Shown piece after piece: positions 36,160-45,167 of a DNA stretch of 64,000 nucleotides. The translations under genes were made by a program, and so were the position numbers. How positions within the stretch are numbered: position 1 is the first letter of the stretch; each line of letters opens with the position of its first letter. A model generated the notes under the pieces. That model ran no database searches. It was not told the DNA's origin and saw only the letters and a list, made by a program, of their open reading frames with translations. Source of the DNA: Pseudomonadales bacterium (lineage in GTDB: Bacteria > Pseudomonadota > Gammaproteobacteria > Pseudomonadales > Pseudohongiellaceae); contig JAJDSZ010000075.1 of the NCBI GenBank assembly GCA_022827425.1, forward strand, positions 1 to 64,000, in the 5' to 3' direction.

Positions 36160-36594
36160 TCACTCTGCGGTAATGCTTTTGGTCAGGATGACCACGTTGC
36201 AGTCGGCGCGGCGCTGGTGTTCCACCTGGTCCATCATGTGGTTTACGAGGAGCAGGCCGAGGCCGTCTTCGTAGCTGTCTTCCAGGCTTGCGCCGTGGTC
36301 GGCGGCGCTGGCCCTGGCGGGGTTGAAGGTTTTGCCGTCGTCGACGACGATGACCACCAGGGATTCGCCTTCCTGGCGCAGGATGATTTCGATCCGGTGC
36401 GGCTCGTCGTCCGGGTAGCCGTGTTCGATGGTGTTCGACAGGAGTTCTTCCAGGGCGAGATTGACGCCATAGGCGATTTCCGGGGAGATTTCCCGGTCGG
36501 CGCAGAAGCGGTCGATTTTTCCGGCAATGCCGGCGATCTGGCGCAGGTCATTGACGAGCCCGAGTTCCAGTGCCGCTGTCGCTGTTTCGGTCAT
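36160..36594 (-). CDS. RsbW-like ATP-binding protein (anti-sigma regulatory kinase family)
   Basis: 144-residue GHKL/HATPase_c_2 protein like RsbW/SpoIIAB. N box: LALEELLSNTIEHGY; G1 box: VVDDGKTFNP; G2: GLGLLLVNHMMD. Relatives phosphorylate anti-anti-sigma proteins of the STAS type or bind sigma factors. No stand-alone STAS protein or cognate sigma is adjacent; the nearest STAS domain is the tail of the SulP transporter at 40.1 kb. It follows hlyD by 6 bp, so it is the last gene of the type I secretion operon. Confidence 0.85.
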   Translation of the reverse strand: MTETATAALELGLVNDLRQIAGIAGKIDRFCADREISPEIAYGVNLALEELLSNTIEHGYPDDEPHRIEIILRQEGESLVVIVVDDGKTFNPARASAADHGASLEDSYEDGLGLLLVNHMMDQVEHQRRADCNVVILTKSITAE

Positions 36595-36600
36595 GGTGCC

Positions 36601-37956
36601 TTATTCCTCGCGCAGGGAACGGGAGAAGAAATCGGTGACCGGCTTCACCAGGAAGCTGATCACCGTGCGCTCGGTGGTGCGGATGTGGGCTTCCACGGGC
36701 ATGCCGGGGGTCAAAAGCAGTCCGCCGAAAGGGCGGCCCGTCTGCTGTCCGTTCACTGCTGCCACGGGTTCTCCGGCGGACTCCGACGGCTCCTCCATGC
36801 TCAGTTCGACTTCGTACCAGGATGTGCCGAGGTTGGGGTCCCGCATGGCGTCCGCCGAAATTCGCGTGACCTGGCCATCGAATTCCGCCGTGAGGCGGGC
36901 CGGGAAACTCGAGAATCGCAGCAGGGCCTCCTGCCCAGGATAGATCTGATCGATGTCCGATGGCTGCACCTGGGCGATGACCACCAGATCGGTATCATCG
37001 GGAACGATTTGCAGAATGGGCTCGCCCGGCGCCACGACTTCACCCGGCGCAAACACTGCGGCGCCGAAGATTTCCCCCGCCACCGGCGCCCGCAACTCCA
37101 TTCTGCCCAGCCGCTCGCGCACCGCGGCAAGCCGCTCCACCACCTCGTTTTCCTGTGCCCGGATATTGTTGACCTGCTCTTCGGCTTCCTCGACATGGCG
37201 CGAATCGATCAGGAGAATCTGGATTTCCAGTTCGGCGATGCGGCCCATGGCCCGGGCGATCTGGGCTTCCGCGGCGCCGGATTCGCCCGCGAGATTCTGT
37301 GCAGTGCGCTGCAGATCGAGCACCATGGGCAACTCCGAGAGGCCTCGCTCGAACAGCGATTGCTCGGCTTCGAGTTCCCTGGCGATCAGCGCCCGCTGTT
37401 CCTTGAGCGAGGCGGTTTGCGCCTCAAGCCCGGCGATCTCGTTCCGCGCCTGGCCGATCTGCTCGCGCAGCCTTTCGATCTCCCCGCCGCGGGCCGCATT
37501 GCGGGCTTCGAACAGGCGTCGCTGGCCTTCGAGAATCCGCTCGATTCTGGCTCCCCGAGCCGCCATGGCGGCAAGTTCCTCGTCGAACACGATGGCTTTG
37601 TCGCCGCGGAACTCGGCTTCGAGACGATTGCGGCGGGCGGCGAGTTCGGCGTATTGCACCGCCAGGATCGCCTCTTCGGTGCGCAGCAGTTCATCGTCAA
37701 AGCGGAGCAATACATCGCCTGGGACCACCCGGTCGCCATTGCGGGCGAGCACTTCGCTCACGGTACCGCCATCGATATGCTCCACGGCCTGATTGTAGGT
37801 TTCCACGGCGACCCGGCCGGTGGCGATTACCGCGCCATGAATCGAGGACAGCAGGCTCCAACCCACGAGCCCGCCGATCAGCAGGGCGGCGCCGCCAAAA
37901 CCGAGCAGCATGGGCCGCCTGGCGGAAAATCTGTCGGTGTCGGCCTGGGGTTTCAT
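36601..37956 (-). CDS. type I secretion membrane fusion protein (HlyD family)
   Basis: Periplasmic adaptor linking an ABC exporter to an outer-membrane TolC-type channel. One N-terminal membrane helix (about residues 15-38), a split lipoyl domain (VEHIDGGTVSEVLARNGDRV and LRAPVAGEIFGAAVFAPGEVV), a long coiled coil (about residues 85-290) and a C-terminal beta domain (GMPVEAHIRTTERT). Length 451. Its start overlaps the ABC gene stop by one base. No TolC gene is in the window. Confidence 0.92.
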   Translation of the reverse strand: MKPQADTDRFSARRPMLLGFGGAALLIGGLVGWSLLSSIHGAVIATGRVAVETYNQAVEHIDGGTVSEVLARNGDRVVPGDVLLRFDDELLRTEEAILAVQYAELAARRNRLEAEFRGDKAIVFDEELAAMAARGARIERILEGQRRLFEARNAARGGEIERLREQIGQARNEIAGLEAQTASLKEQRALIARELEAEQSLFERGLSELPMVLDLQRTAQNLAGESGAAEAQIARAMGRIAELEIQILLIDSRHVEEAEEQVNNIRAQENEVVERLAAVRERLGRMELRAPVAGEIFGAAVFAPGEVVAPGEPILQIVPDDTDLVVIAQVQPSDIDQIYPGQEALLRFSSFPARLTAEFDGQVTRISADAMRDPNLGTSWYEVELSMEEPSESAGEPVAAVNGQQTGRPFGGLLLTPGMPVEAHIRTTERTVISFLVKPVTDFFSRSLREE

Positions 37957-39908
37957 CAGGAAGCGCCCTGCGCCGCGGCGGTACGCGGTGGATCGGATTC
38001 GGCGGAATCTTCATCGGGCTTGCGGCCCTCGAAGCGCGCGCTGGTGACCCGGGCAATGGCGTCGGCGATTTGCCGGTCGCGGCCGGGAATCGCCGGGCGG
38101 GGCGCCGGGGCTTCGGTGCCGGCGGCTTGCAGACGGGCAGGCCGGGCGGCGGGTTGGGCCCTTGCTGGAACAGCTTGTCTGGCGCCCTCGGGCCGGGCCG
38201 GAGCCGCCTGCCCGGGTTTTTGCTGCAATTGCCGCACCGGCTCCTTGCGGCGGCCGGAAGTTGCCGGCACCGGTTGTCCGCCCTGCATGACATAAACGAT
38301 ATCGCACTGGGCGAAAGCGCCGTGGCGATGGGCGACGATCACCGCCGCTCCGCCCCGGGCCTTGTGGTTTTCCACGGCCCTGGCCAGCGCCATGGTGCCT
38401 TCGGCGTCGAGATTCGAGTCGGGCTCGTCCATGACCACGAATACCGGGGAGCCATAAAAGGCCCTGGCCAGGGCAATGCGCTGGCGCTGGCCGCCGGAAA
38501 GCGCGGCGCCGCCCGCGGAAACCTGGAAGTCATAACCGCCAGGCAGCTTGAGAATCATTTCATGGGCGCCGGTTCGCCTGGCGGCGTCGACGATGTCCTC
38601 GTCCCTGGCGCCCGCCGACATGCGGGCGATATTCTGCGCCACGGAACCGTCAAAGAGCACGATGTCCTGGGGCAGAAAGCCGATATGCCGGCTGATATCC
38701 GAACCGTACTGCTCGAGTTCCGCGCCGTCGAGTCGCACCGAACCGGCCGCCGTCGGCCATATGCCCGCCAATGCCCTGGCCAGGGTCGATTTGCCCGAGG
38801 CCGAAGGCCCGGCGATTCCCGCGGCCTTGCCGGGTTCGAGGCGGAATGTGGCGCCGCGCACAGCGGGAATATTGGCTCCCGGCGCAACCACCACCAGGCC
38901 CTGCACTTCCAGCAGGGCCCTGGGAGCGGGCAGGGAAGTCCGGGGCGTCGGCGGCGGCGTTGCCTGCAACAGCATGGCCAGGGAGCGTCGGGCGCCGAAA
39001 GCTCTTTGCAACTGCGGCCACTGGGCCACCGCCTGGTCGATGGGCGCCAGCGCCCTGCCAAGCAGGATCGACGCCGCGATGATGATGCCGAAGGTTACCT
39101 GGCCCTGAATCGCCAGGAAGGCGCCGAGCCCGAGCATCATGGATTGCAGAAAAAGCCGCAGGGTCTTCGACATGACGCCGAACAGACCGCCCCGATCCGA
39201 GGCCGCCATGGTCTGCTCCAGCAGCTTGCCCCGCAGCTTGCCGGAATGGGCCACCACCGCGTCCTGCATGCCAAGGCCCTGGACGGTTTCGCTGTTGGCG
39301 CGCATTTGTTCGACGAAATGCATCGAACGCGCCGTGGCTTCGCCGGCTTCCTGGCGCAGTTTTCCCGTGGTCGCCTGATTGATGAGGGCGATGAGCAACA
39401 GCAACAGGCCACAAAAAAGGGCGAACACGCCCAGCATCCAGTGGAACAGGAACAGGGCGCAAAGGAAGATTGGCGTCCAGGGCGCATCGAAGAAGGCGAA
39501 GGGCCCAGGCCCCGAGCAAAAGCGCTGCATGGCTTCGAGGTCGCCGAGGCCGGTTGCCGGGCGCGCCCGCTCGGCGGGCGACAGTGCCCGGGTCAGCGTG
39601 GCCCGCAGCACCCGGTCGTCGAGCCTTTCCTGCAGCCGCGCGCCGGCCCTGGCGAGCACCCGGCCCCGGGCGTAGTCGAGCACCCCCATCATCAGAAAGA
39701 GAAAAGCGGTAATGATGACCAGGGTCAGCAGGGTCGCTTCGGAGCGGGAGGTGAGCACCCGGTCATAGACCTGGAGCATGAACAGCGGTCCGGTCAGCAT
39801 CAGCAGATTGACGAAGATGCTGAAAAATCCCACCGAGGCGAACAGCCGCCAGCTTTCCGCGAGTGCCGCGCGAATCTCCCGGTCGCCGCTGCTGGTGTCG
39901 GTAATCAT
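37956..39908 (-). CDS. type I secretion ABC permease/ATPase (PrtD-like)
   Basis: Half-transporter with six membrane helices (about residues 20-290) and an ATPase domain: Walker A GPSASGKST (near residue 366), LSGGQRQRIALARA (near 469), Walker B VFVVMDEP, AHRHG switch. It lacks an N-terminal C39 peptidase, as in PrtD/AprD exporters of RTX proteases. After the ATPase there is an unusual ~100-residue Pro/Ala/Arg-rich tail. ATG at 39908 gives 650 residues; an upstream in-frame start at 40040 would add 44 residues overlapping a REP repeat. No RTX substrate is seen nearby. Confidence 0.9.
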   Translation of the reverse strand: MITDTSSGDREIRAALAESWRLFASVGFFSIFVNLLMLTGPLFMLQVYDRVLTSRSEATLLTLVIITAFLFLMMGVLDYARGRVLARAGARLQERLDDRVLRATLTRALSPAERARPATGLGDLEAMQRFCSGPGPFAFFDAPWTPIFLCALFLFHWMLGVFALFCGLLLLLIALINQATTGKLRQEAGEATARSMHFVEQMRANSETVQGLGMQDAVVAHSGKLRGKLLEQTMAASDRGGLFGVMSKTLRLFLQSMMLGLGAFLAIQGQVTFGIIIAASILLGRALAPIDQAVAQWPQLQRAFGARRSLAMLLQATPPPTPRTSLPAPRALLEVQGLVVVAPGANIPAVRGATFRLEPGKAAGIAGPSASGKSTLARALAGIWPTAAGSVRLDGAELEQYGSDISRHIGFLPQDIVLFDGSVAQNIARMSAGARDEDIVDAARRTGAHEMILKLPGGYDFQVSAGGAALSGGQRQRIALARAFYGSPVFVVMDEPDSNLDAEGTMALARAVENHKARGGAAVIVAHRHGAFAQCDIVYVMQGGQPVPATSGRRKEPVRQLQQKPGQAAPARPEGARQAVPARAQPAARPARLQAAGTEAPAPRPAIPGRDRQIADAIARVTSARFEGRKPDEDSAESDPPRTAAAQGAS

Positions 39909-39972
39909 CTGGAGATTGTTCCGGATTCCGACCGACCGCCCGGGCCGGTGGTTCTTGTTCGGTATGGCGCGA

Positions 39973-40001
39973 AGTATCGCAGGACCGCACAGGATAAACA
40001 A
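39973..40001 (-). promoter_or_regulatory. candidate promoter of the type I secretion operon
   Basis: On the minus strand TTGTTT (40001-39996) and GATACT (39978-39973) are 17 bp apart, about 65 bp before the ABC start codon. The match is moderate. Confidence 0.35.
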
Positions 40002-40035
40002 TGCGCGTCTGCGACCTCGATGTATCGAGTCGGCT

Positions 40036-40119
40036 GTCATTCCGGGCGTAGTCGCAGAATCTCACGCGGTGGCTTTTTGGGGAGATTCTGCGACTACGCT
40101 TCGCTCCGCGCGGAATGAC
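40036..40119. repeat. REP-like repeat, copy 3 (84-bp long inverted form)
   Basis: Starts GTCATTCC and ends GGAATGAC. Inner arms GTCGCAGAATCTC and GGAGATTCTGCGAC pair across a loop rich in G and T, so the whole unit can fold into one long hairpin. It lies between the divergently spaced ends of the SulP gene and the type I secretion operon. Confidence 0.65.
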
Positions 40120-40126
40120 GGCCTCC

Positions 40127-41833
40127 CTACTCATGCAAGTCCTCGAAGGCCTGATTTTGGGACAGGTAGCTGCGGCCGCTGAGGCGTTCCAGGAAGCGGC
40201 TGCCGGCGAGTTTGTTCATGATGGGCACCTTTACCTCCGACAAGTTCAGAGTAATTCCCGATTCAGCGAGCAAGTCATTGATATTTTCCAGACTTTCCAG
40301 TGCGCTCAGGTCGATGTCATTGACCGCCGGGCACATCAGCACCACGTGTTTCAGTCCCGACCGCTCGGCAACGAGGCGGAACAGCAGGCTTTCCAGGTAG
40401 CGCGTATTGGGAAAGTAGAGCGCTTCGTCGATTCGCACCGAGAGCAGGGCGTCGCTGGTTTCCACCTCGTAATGCTTGATATTGCGGAAATGTTCGGTGC
40501 CCGGCACCCGGCCGACCACGGCGACGTGAGGCCGGGAAGTCTTGAACAGGTGCAGGAGAATCGCGGCAAGCATGCCGGCGCCGATGCCGGCCTCGGCGCC
40601 GACGGACAGGGTGACGCCCAGGGTGATGGCCACGGCCAGAAAATCACTGCGCGAATGGCGCCAGGAGCGGCTGATCATGGAGAAATCGAGCAGGGCGTAC
40701 ACGGCGACGAGGATCACCGCGGCCAGGCAAACCCGGGGCAGCCAGTACAGCACCGGTGTCAGAAAAAGCACCACCAGGGCGATCATCAGGCTGGCGAAAA
40801 TGCCCGCCGCGGGCGTGACCGCGCCGGCCTCGAAATTGACCAGGGAACGGGTGAAGCCGCCGGCCACCGGCATGCCCCCGCTGAACGCGGTCGCCAGATT
40901 GGCCGCGCCGAGGCCGGTCAACTCCCGGTTGGGCTCAATCGCCTGACGCCGCCGGACCGCCAGGGCCTGGGCCACGGATATCGACTCCACATAGCAGACG
41001 ATGGCCAGCGACAGGGCGGAAAGAAACAACCCGCCAAGCAAGGCCGGGGAGAAATCCGGCAGCGTGATCGCGGGCAGGCCCGAGGGAATTTCGCCAAGCA
41101 GGGCAAACCCGGCCTGGTCGAGCTGGAATTGCCAACTCAGCCAGATTGTGACCGCCGCCAGCAGGATGGGGCCGGTGCGGGAAAGCGACCGGGCCATGGT
41201 GCGCCGCAGGCCAAACCGCACGAGCAGCAGGGCGAGGCGCTTGCGGCAAAATGCCAGAAAAACGATCGCCGCCAGCCCCAGGGCCAGGGTCGGCGGATGG
41301 GCGTCTGGCAGGTTGGCGAGCAGGGACAGCAGCAGCTCTAGGGCATTGCCGCCGCTTACCGGAACCGCGAACAGCAATCCCGCCTGACTCATGGCGATGA
41401 GTATTGCCGATGCCGTGACAAAAGACACAAGCACAGGCCTGGGGATGAAATTGGCGACGAAACCGAGCCGCAGGAATCCGGCAAGCAGGAGAATGGCGCC
41501 TGTCAGAAAGGACAGCGTCAGCGCGGCGCCGGCGTATTCCGCCGGAGTCTCGATCGGCAGTCTTGACAGGGCGGCTGCGGTCATCAGCGAAAGCACCGCC
41601 ACCGGGCCCACGGAAAGCGTGCGGCTGCTGCCGAACAGGGCGTAGGTCACCAGGCTCGCCATGGCGGCGTACAGCCCGGCCTGTGGCGGAACCCCGGCCA
41701 CCAGGGCAAGGCCAAGCCCCTGGGGAATGAGCATGACCGCCACGACCACGGCGGCGATTGCGTCGCTGCGAAAATCGGCGGAGGTGTAGGTTCTGGCCCA
41801 GTGCAGGGCTGGGAGCCAGTGGGGTATGGTCAT
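40127..41833 (-). CDS. SulP-family anion transporter with STAS domain
   Basis: 568-residue SLC26/SulP transporter for sulfate, bicarbonate or related anions. The membrane part (about residues 15-400) shows AVMLIPQGLGLALVAGVPPQAGLYAA and SVGPVAVLSLM near the N terminus. A C-terminal STAS domain spans about residues 440-555 (NDIDLSALESLENINDLL). The substrate cannot be told from sequence. It is transcribed on the minus strand after the DUF2333 gene, with a REP repeat in the 167-bp gap. Confidence 0.93.
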   Translation of the reverse strand: MTIPHWLPALHWARTYTSADFRSDAIAAVVVAVMLIPQGLGLALVAGVPPQAGLYAAMASLVTYALFGSSRTLSVGPVAVLSLMTAAALSRLPIETPAEYAGAALTLSFLTGAILLLAGFLRLGFVANFIPRPVLVSFVTASAILIAMSQAGLLFAVPVSGGNALELLLSLLANLPDAHPPTLALGLAAIVFLAFCRKRLALLLVRFGLRRTMARSLSRTGPILLAAVTIWLSWQFQLDQAGFALLGEIPSGLPAITLPDFSPALLGGLFLSALSLAIVCYVESISVAQALAVRRRQAIEPNRELTGLGAANLATAFSGGMPVAGGFTRSLVNFEAGAVTPAAGIFASLMIALVVLFLTPVLYWLPRVCLAAVILVAVYALLDFSMISRSWRHSRSDFLAVAITLGVTLSVGAEAGIGAGMLAAILLHLFKTSRPHVAVVGRVPGTEHFRNIKHYEVETSDALLSVRIDEALYFPNTRYLESLLFRLVAERSGLKHVVLMCPAVNDIDLSALESLENINDLLAESGITLNLSEVKVPIMNKLAGSRFLERLSGRSYLSQNQAFEDLHE

Positions 41834-41891
41834 GTCTCAATCTCAATGCTGGGCGGTTTGGCAACTGTGCACAAATGCCGCCTTTCCCCAC

Positions 41892-41975
41892 GTCATCCTG
41901 CGCGCAGTCGCAGGATCTCATTGGGGGGCCACTGCGTGGGATCCTGCGACTACGCTTCGTTCCGCGCAGAATGAC
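41892..41975. repeat. REP-like repeat, copy 4 (84-bp long inverted form)
   Basis: GTCATCC head, GTCGCAGGATCTC arm, loop with a run of G, GATCCTGCGAC arm and GAATGAC tail. The two inner arms carry compensating changes relative to copy 3 (GGATC/GATCC instead of GAATC/GATTC), which keeps the hairpin paired. Confidence 0.65.
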
Positions 41976-42000
41976 GAGTGGCGGGGCTTCGGATCGGGCC

Positions 42001-43059
42001 TCACCCCGACTCCAGCAAATTCCTCAAATCGATGATCGCGGCGTTGGCCCGGGAGAGGTAGTTGGCCATGGTCAGGGAGTGGTTGGCGAACATGCCGAAG
42101 CCCGAGCCGTTGAGGATTACCGGGAAAAAGACCGTGGCCTGGCTGGCTTCCAGCTCGCGGATGATTTGCCGCAGGCTGGCGCCGGCATTCTTGTCCGCGA
42201 TGACCGCGGCGAAGTCGATCTCCACCGCCTGCAGAAAATGCATCAGCGCCCAGGCTGCGCCCCGGGCTTCATAAAACACGTCGTCGATTTCCAGCCAGGG
42301 CGTTTGCACCTGGATTTCCGCGGCCCCGGGGGTGGACTGGGCCGCGGCGGGCTCGCCGGCGGTATCGGTATTGACGCGATTCTGGCTCACGCTGGCGCTG
42401 AGCCGCTGGGACAGGCTGCCAAGCCGGGTTTCCACGTCTTCCAGCCAGGCCGCGAGATTGTCGGCCCGGGCGAAGAACTGGGCGTCGCTGTCGCCGCTGT
42501 CGGAAATCCTGGCGAGGTAGGAATAGAGGCTGTCCACGGCTTCCCGGTACTCGCTCTCGGAGGCTGGCAGAATCCAGCGGCTGTTGTCGAAATGGAGGTT
42601 CGGCTCGGCGATGATCAGGTCCGGGTCTTCGGTGGACTGGGACTGGGAGCGGCTGAAGCTCTCGCGCATGGCCCGGGACAGGTCGCGAAGCTGAACCAGG
42701 GCGCCGAATTCCCAGTTGGGAATATTATCCAGATAGACTCCCGGCGGCATGATGTCGTTGCTGAGATAGCCGCCGGGCTTTTCGAGCAGGGTTTCCGCCA
42801 CGCGGATCATGGCGGCGGTGGTGGCCGTGCCGATGACTTCCTCACTGCCGCCGGCGGCGAGTTTTTCGCTGGTATTGAGCCGCACGGAAAAAGGTTCCGG
42901 CTCGTCGCTCCAGTGAATGCCCAGGGCGAGCACCACCAGAACCAGCGCGCCGCCGCCCCAGAGCGGTACCCGTCGCAAAACCCCGCCGCCCGCGCCAATC
43001 GCGGGCCATCGCAGGCGCTCCCCGAGGCTGCTCCACCGGTTTCTGAACCATTCGCCCAT
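42001..43059 (-). CDS. DUF2333 family membrane-anchored protein
   Basis: 352 residues with one N-terminal membrane helix (about residues 33-49) and a large periplasmic part. PPGVYLDNIPNWEFGALVQLRDL is the family-typical stretch; the C-terminal third ends with NHSLTMANYLSRANAAIIDLRNLLESG. The family is conserved in gammaproteobacteria but has no assigned function. It follows a lipoprotein gene on the same strand after 122 bp. Confidence 0.85.
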   Translation of the reverse strand: MGEWFRNRWSSLGERLRWPAIGAGGGVLRRVPLWGGGALVLVVLALGIHWSDEPEPFSVRLNTSEKLAAGGSEEVIGTATTAAMIRVAETLLEKPGGYLSNDIMPPGVYLDNIPNWEFGALVQLRDLSRAMRESFSRSQSQSTEDPDLIIAEPNLHFDNSRWILPASESEYREAVDSLYSYLARISDSGDSDAQFFARADNLAAWLEDVETRLGSLSQRLSASVSQNRVNTDTAGEPAAAQSTPGAAEIQVQTPWLEIDDVFYEARGAAWALMHFLQAVEIDFAAVIADKNAGASLRQIIRELEASQATVFFPVILNGSGFGMFANHSLTMANYLSRANAAIIDLRNLLESG

Positions 43060-43181
43060 GGCCGGGATTCTACATGAATTGCCCGGCTATGAATGTGACG
43101 CGCGCAAGTGCAGCCGGTTACAGCGCTGAGTAATCCGGCAATCACGGTTCGCAAGATCAAACCTGCTGCCGGAACAGGCAA

Positions 43182-43907
43182 TCAGGAATCTGGCAGTCTG
43201 AGCCTTATCAAGGCTACGCCTGAGATTTCGATATTGCCCCGCAGGCGGTAGCCCGGCACCGATTCCCGCATCACCGAATAGATCCAGCGGGCGAGTTCAT
43301 CGTCGGGGGCGGTGATGAGAAAGAATGCGTCCCGGTCCCTCGCCTCGGCGGCGATTTCCGCCAGCGTGCCGCGAATCGCTTCCCCGCGGCCGCGCAGGGC
43401 CCCCTCGTCCAGTGGGTAGAACAGATCGCCGGAATCGCGCTCGATGGCAATGGCCTGGCGTGTCCCGGCAATGCCGGGATGGGCGGCGTCGATGATTTCC
43501 GCCCGCCCCAGCATGCGGTCGGCCCCGGCGAAGTTGCCCCGGTTGGCCGAATGCAGGGCCAGTTCCAGATAACGCTCCACAATGCCCCGCATGCCTTCAA
43601 GGGCGATTTCATTGTCTGGCTCGAATTGCAGCACTTCGCGGAAAAAATCGTAGGCATTGTCATGCTCCGGCGTCAGCAAACGGTCCTCGTCCAGGGCCTG
43701 GAGGCCGGAGAAGAGCAGATCGGCGATCAATCGCCGCACATCGGGGGAGATTTCCTCCACCGCGGGTTCTTCGTTCGGAATCGTGCGCAGATCAGGCAAT
43801 CCGATTGCATCGTCCGCGGTCGTCTCCGTTTCCGGCGACCGCAACTGGCAGGCCGGCAATAAGGCGGCGAGCAGCAGGCTGGACAGCGGCGGCAGTCGCA
43901 TGGGCAT
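43182..43907 (-). CDS. predicted lipoprotein of unknown function
   Basis: 241 residues with a lipobox ALLPAC (C20). The middle (about residues 60-150) reads like TPR helices (LALHSANRGNFAGADRMLGRAE). The C-terminal part (ITAPDDELARWIYSVMRES) has no clear family. It starts 3 bp after the moeA stop on the same strand, so co-transcription is likely though the function is unrelated as far as one can see. Confidence 0.75.
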   Translation of the reverse strand: MPMRLPPLSSLLLAALLPACQLRSPETETTADDAIGLPDLRTIPNEEPAVEEISPDVRRLIADLLFSGLQALDEDRLLTPEHDNAYDFFREVLQFEPDNEIALEGMRGIVERYLELALHSANRGNFAGADRMLGRAEIIDAAHPGIAGTRQAIAIERDSGDLFYPLDEGALRGRGEAIRGTLAEIAAEARDRDAFFLITAPDDELARWIYSVMRESVPGYRLRGNIEISGVALIRLRLPDS

Positions 43908-43910
43908 GGC

Positions 43911-45137
43911 TCAGGCCAGCAATTCGGAATACGGTATGAACGCCAGCAGTTCATCCGGTGTCACGGCGGTATGCGGCGGCACCACGAGCAGCCCGTCGGA
44001 ACGGCTCAGGGAAGAGCCCGCGCCGGAACTCTGGTTGGCTGCGGGGAAGAGGCGCTGCCTGCCCTGGTCATCGGTGCGCAGCGAAGCGCGCAGATACTCC
44101 TGCCGCCCACCCGAACGCGGCGCGGCAAAGCCCGCCGGCAGCCGGTAAGCCACAGGCGCCGCCGCCTCGCCACCCATCATCGCGAGCAGGGCGGGGCGCA
44201 CGACCAGGCAGAAGGTGACAAAGGCCGACACCGGATTCCCTGGCAAGCCAAAGAACCCCGCATCCCCCAGTTTGCCCCAGGCCAGCGGCTTGCCGGGCTT
44301 GATGGCGAGTTTCCACAGCCGCAGCTCGCCCTCGCTTTCCACCGCCGCCCGCACGTGGTCTTCCTCGCCCACGGAAACCCCTCCGGTGGAGATGATGCAG
44401 TCGGCGCTTGCGGCCCTGCGCAGCAGCGTCCTGGTGTCTTCCAGATCATCGCCGGCGATGCCAAGATCGATCAATTCCACCGGCAAGGCTTGCAGCAGGT
44501 TCGTCAGGACGTAGTAATTGCCGTTGTAGATCTGGCCTGGCCCCAGCGGATTGCCTGGCGCAACGAGTTCATTGCCCGTGGTGAACAGGGCGACCCGCAG
44601 TTTGCGCCGCACCGGAACGCTGGCGCTGCCCGTGGAGGCGAGAACGCCGATGTCCTGGGGCAGCAGGCGATGTCCGGCGCTGAACAGCGGTTCGCCGGCC
44701 CTCATGGCGTCTCCGGCGGCGCGCACATGTTCGCCGGGAGAAATGGATTCGAGGATAGTCACCTCGTTCGGCCCGGCCCTGCAGTTTTCCTGGATTACCA
44801 CCGCGTCGGCGCCCGCCGGTATGGCGGCGCCGGTGAAAATGCGCGCGGCCTCGCCCCGGGGCAGTTCGCCGCCCGCCTCGCCCGCCGCAATTCGGCGACG
44901 TACCGGGAGCCGCACCGGTGCATTGGCCACGTCCCCGGCGCACACGGCATAACCGTCCATGGCGCTATTGGCGAAAGGCGGGACGTCGATAGCCGCCTGG
45001 AGGTTTTCCGCGAGGATTCTGCCCCCGGCGGCGGCGAGTTCGACCCGTTCCACGCCGCTGATGCGCGGCGCATCGCCCCAGATCATCCGGCAGGCGACAT
45101 CCACCGGGGTCAGGGAACTGCCGGGATTCTGCTTCAT
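43911..45137 (-). CDS. moeA: molybdopterin molybdenumtransferase MoeA
   Basis: Inserts molybdate into adenylylated molybdopterin, the last step of cofactor assembly. Motifs in order: FANSAMDGYA near residue 55, GEAARIFTGAAIPAGADAVV, the MoCF domain ISTGGVSVGEEDHV, FFGLPGNPVSAFVTF, and the C-terminal domain IV. 408 residues. It completes the pathway begun by moaA/moaB at the left end; moaC, moaD and moaE are not in this window. Confidence 0.95.
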   Translation of the reverse strand: MKQNPGSSLTPVDVACRMIWGDAPRISGVERVELAAAGGRILAENLQAAIDVPPFANSAMDGYAVCAGDVANAPVRLPVRRRIAAGEAGGELPRGEAARIFTGAAIPAGADAVVIQENCRAGPNEVTILESISPGEHVRAAGDAMRAGEPLFSAGHRLLPQDIGVLASTGSASVPVRRKLRVALFTTGNELVAPGNPLGPGQIYNGNYYVLTNLLQALPVELIDLGIAGDDLEDTRTLLRRAASADCIISTGGVSVGEEDHVRAAVESEGELRLWKLAIKPGKPLAWGKLGDAGFFGLPGNPVSAFVTFCLVVRPALLAMMGGEAAAPVAYRLPAGFAAPRSGGRQEYLRASLRTDDQGRQRLFPAANQSSGAGSSLSRSDGLLVVPPHTAVTPDELLAFIPYSELLA

Positions 45138-45167
45138 GGAGGCTTCACGAATTCAATATGCGCCGCG

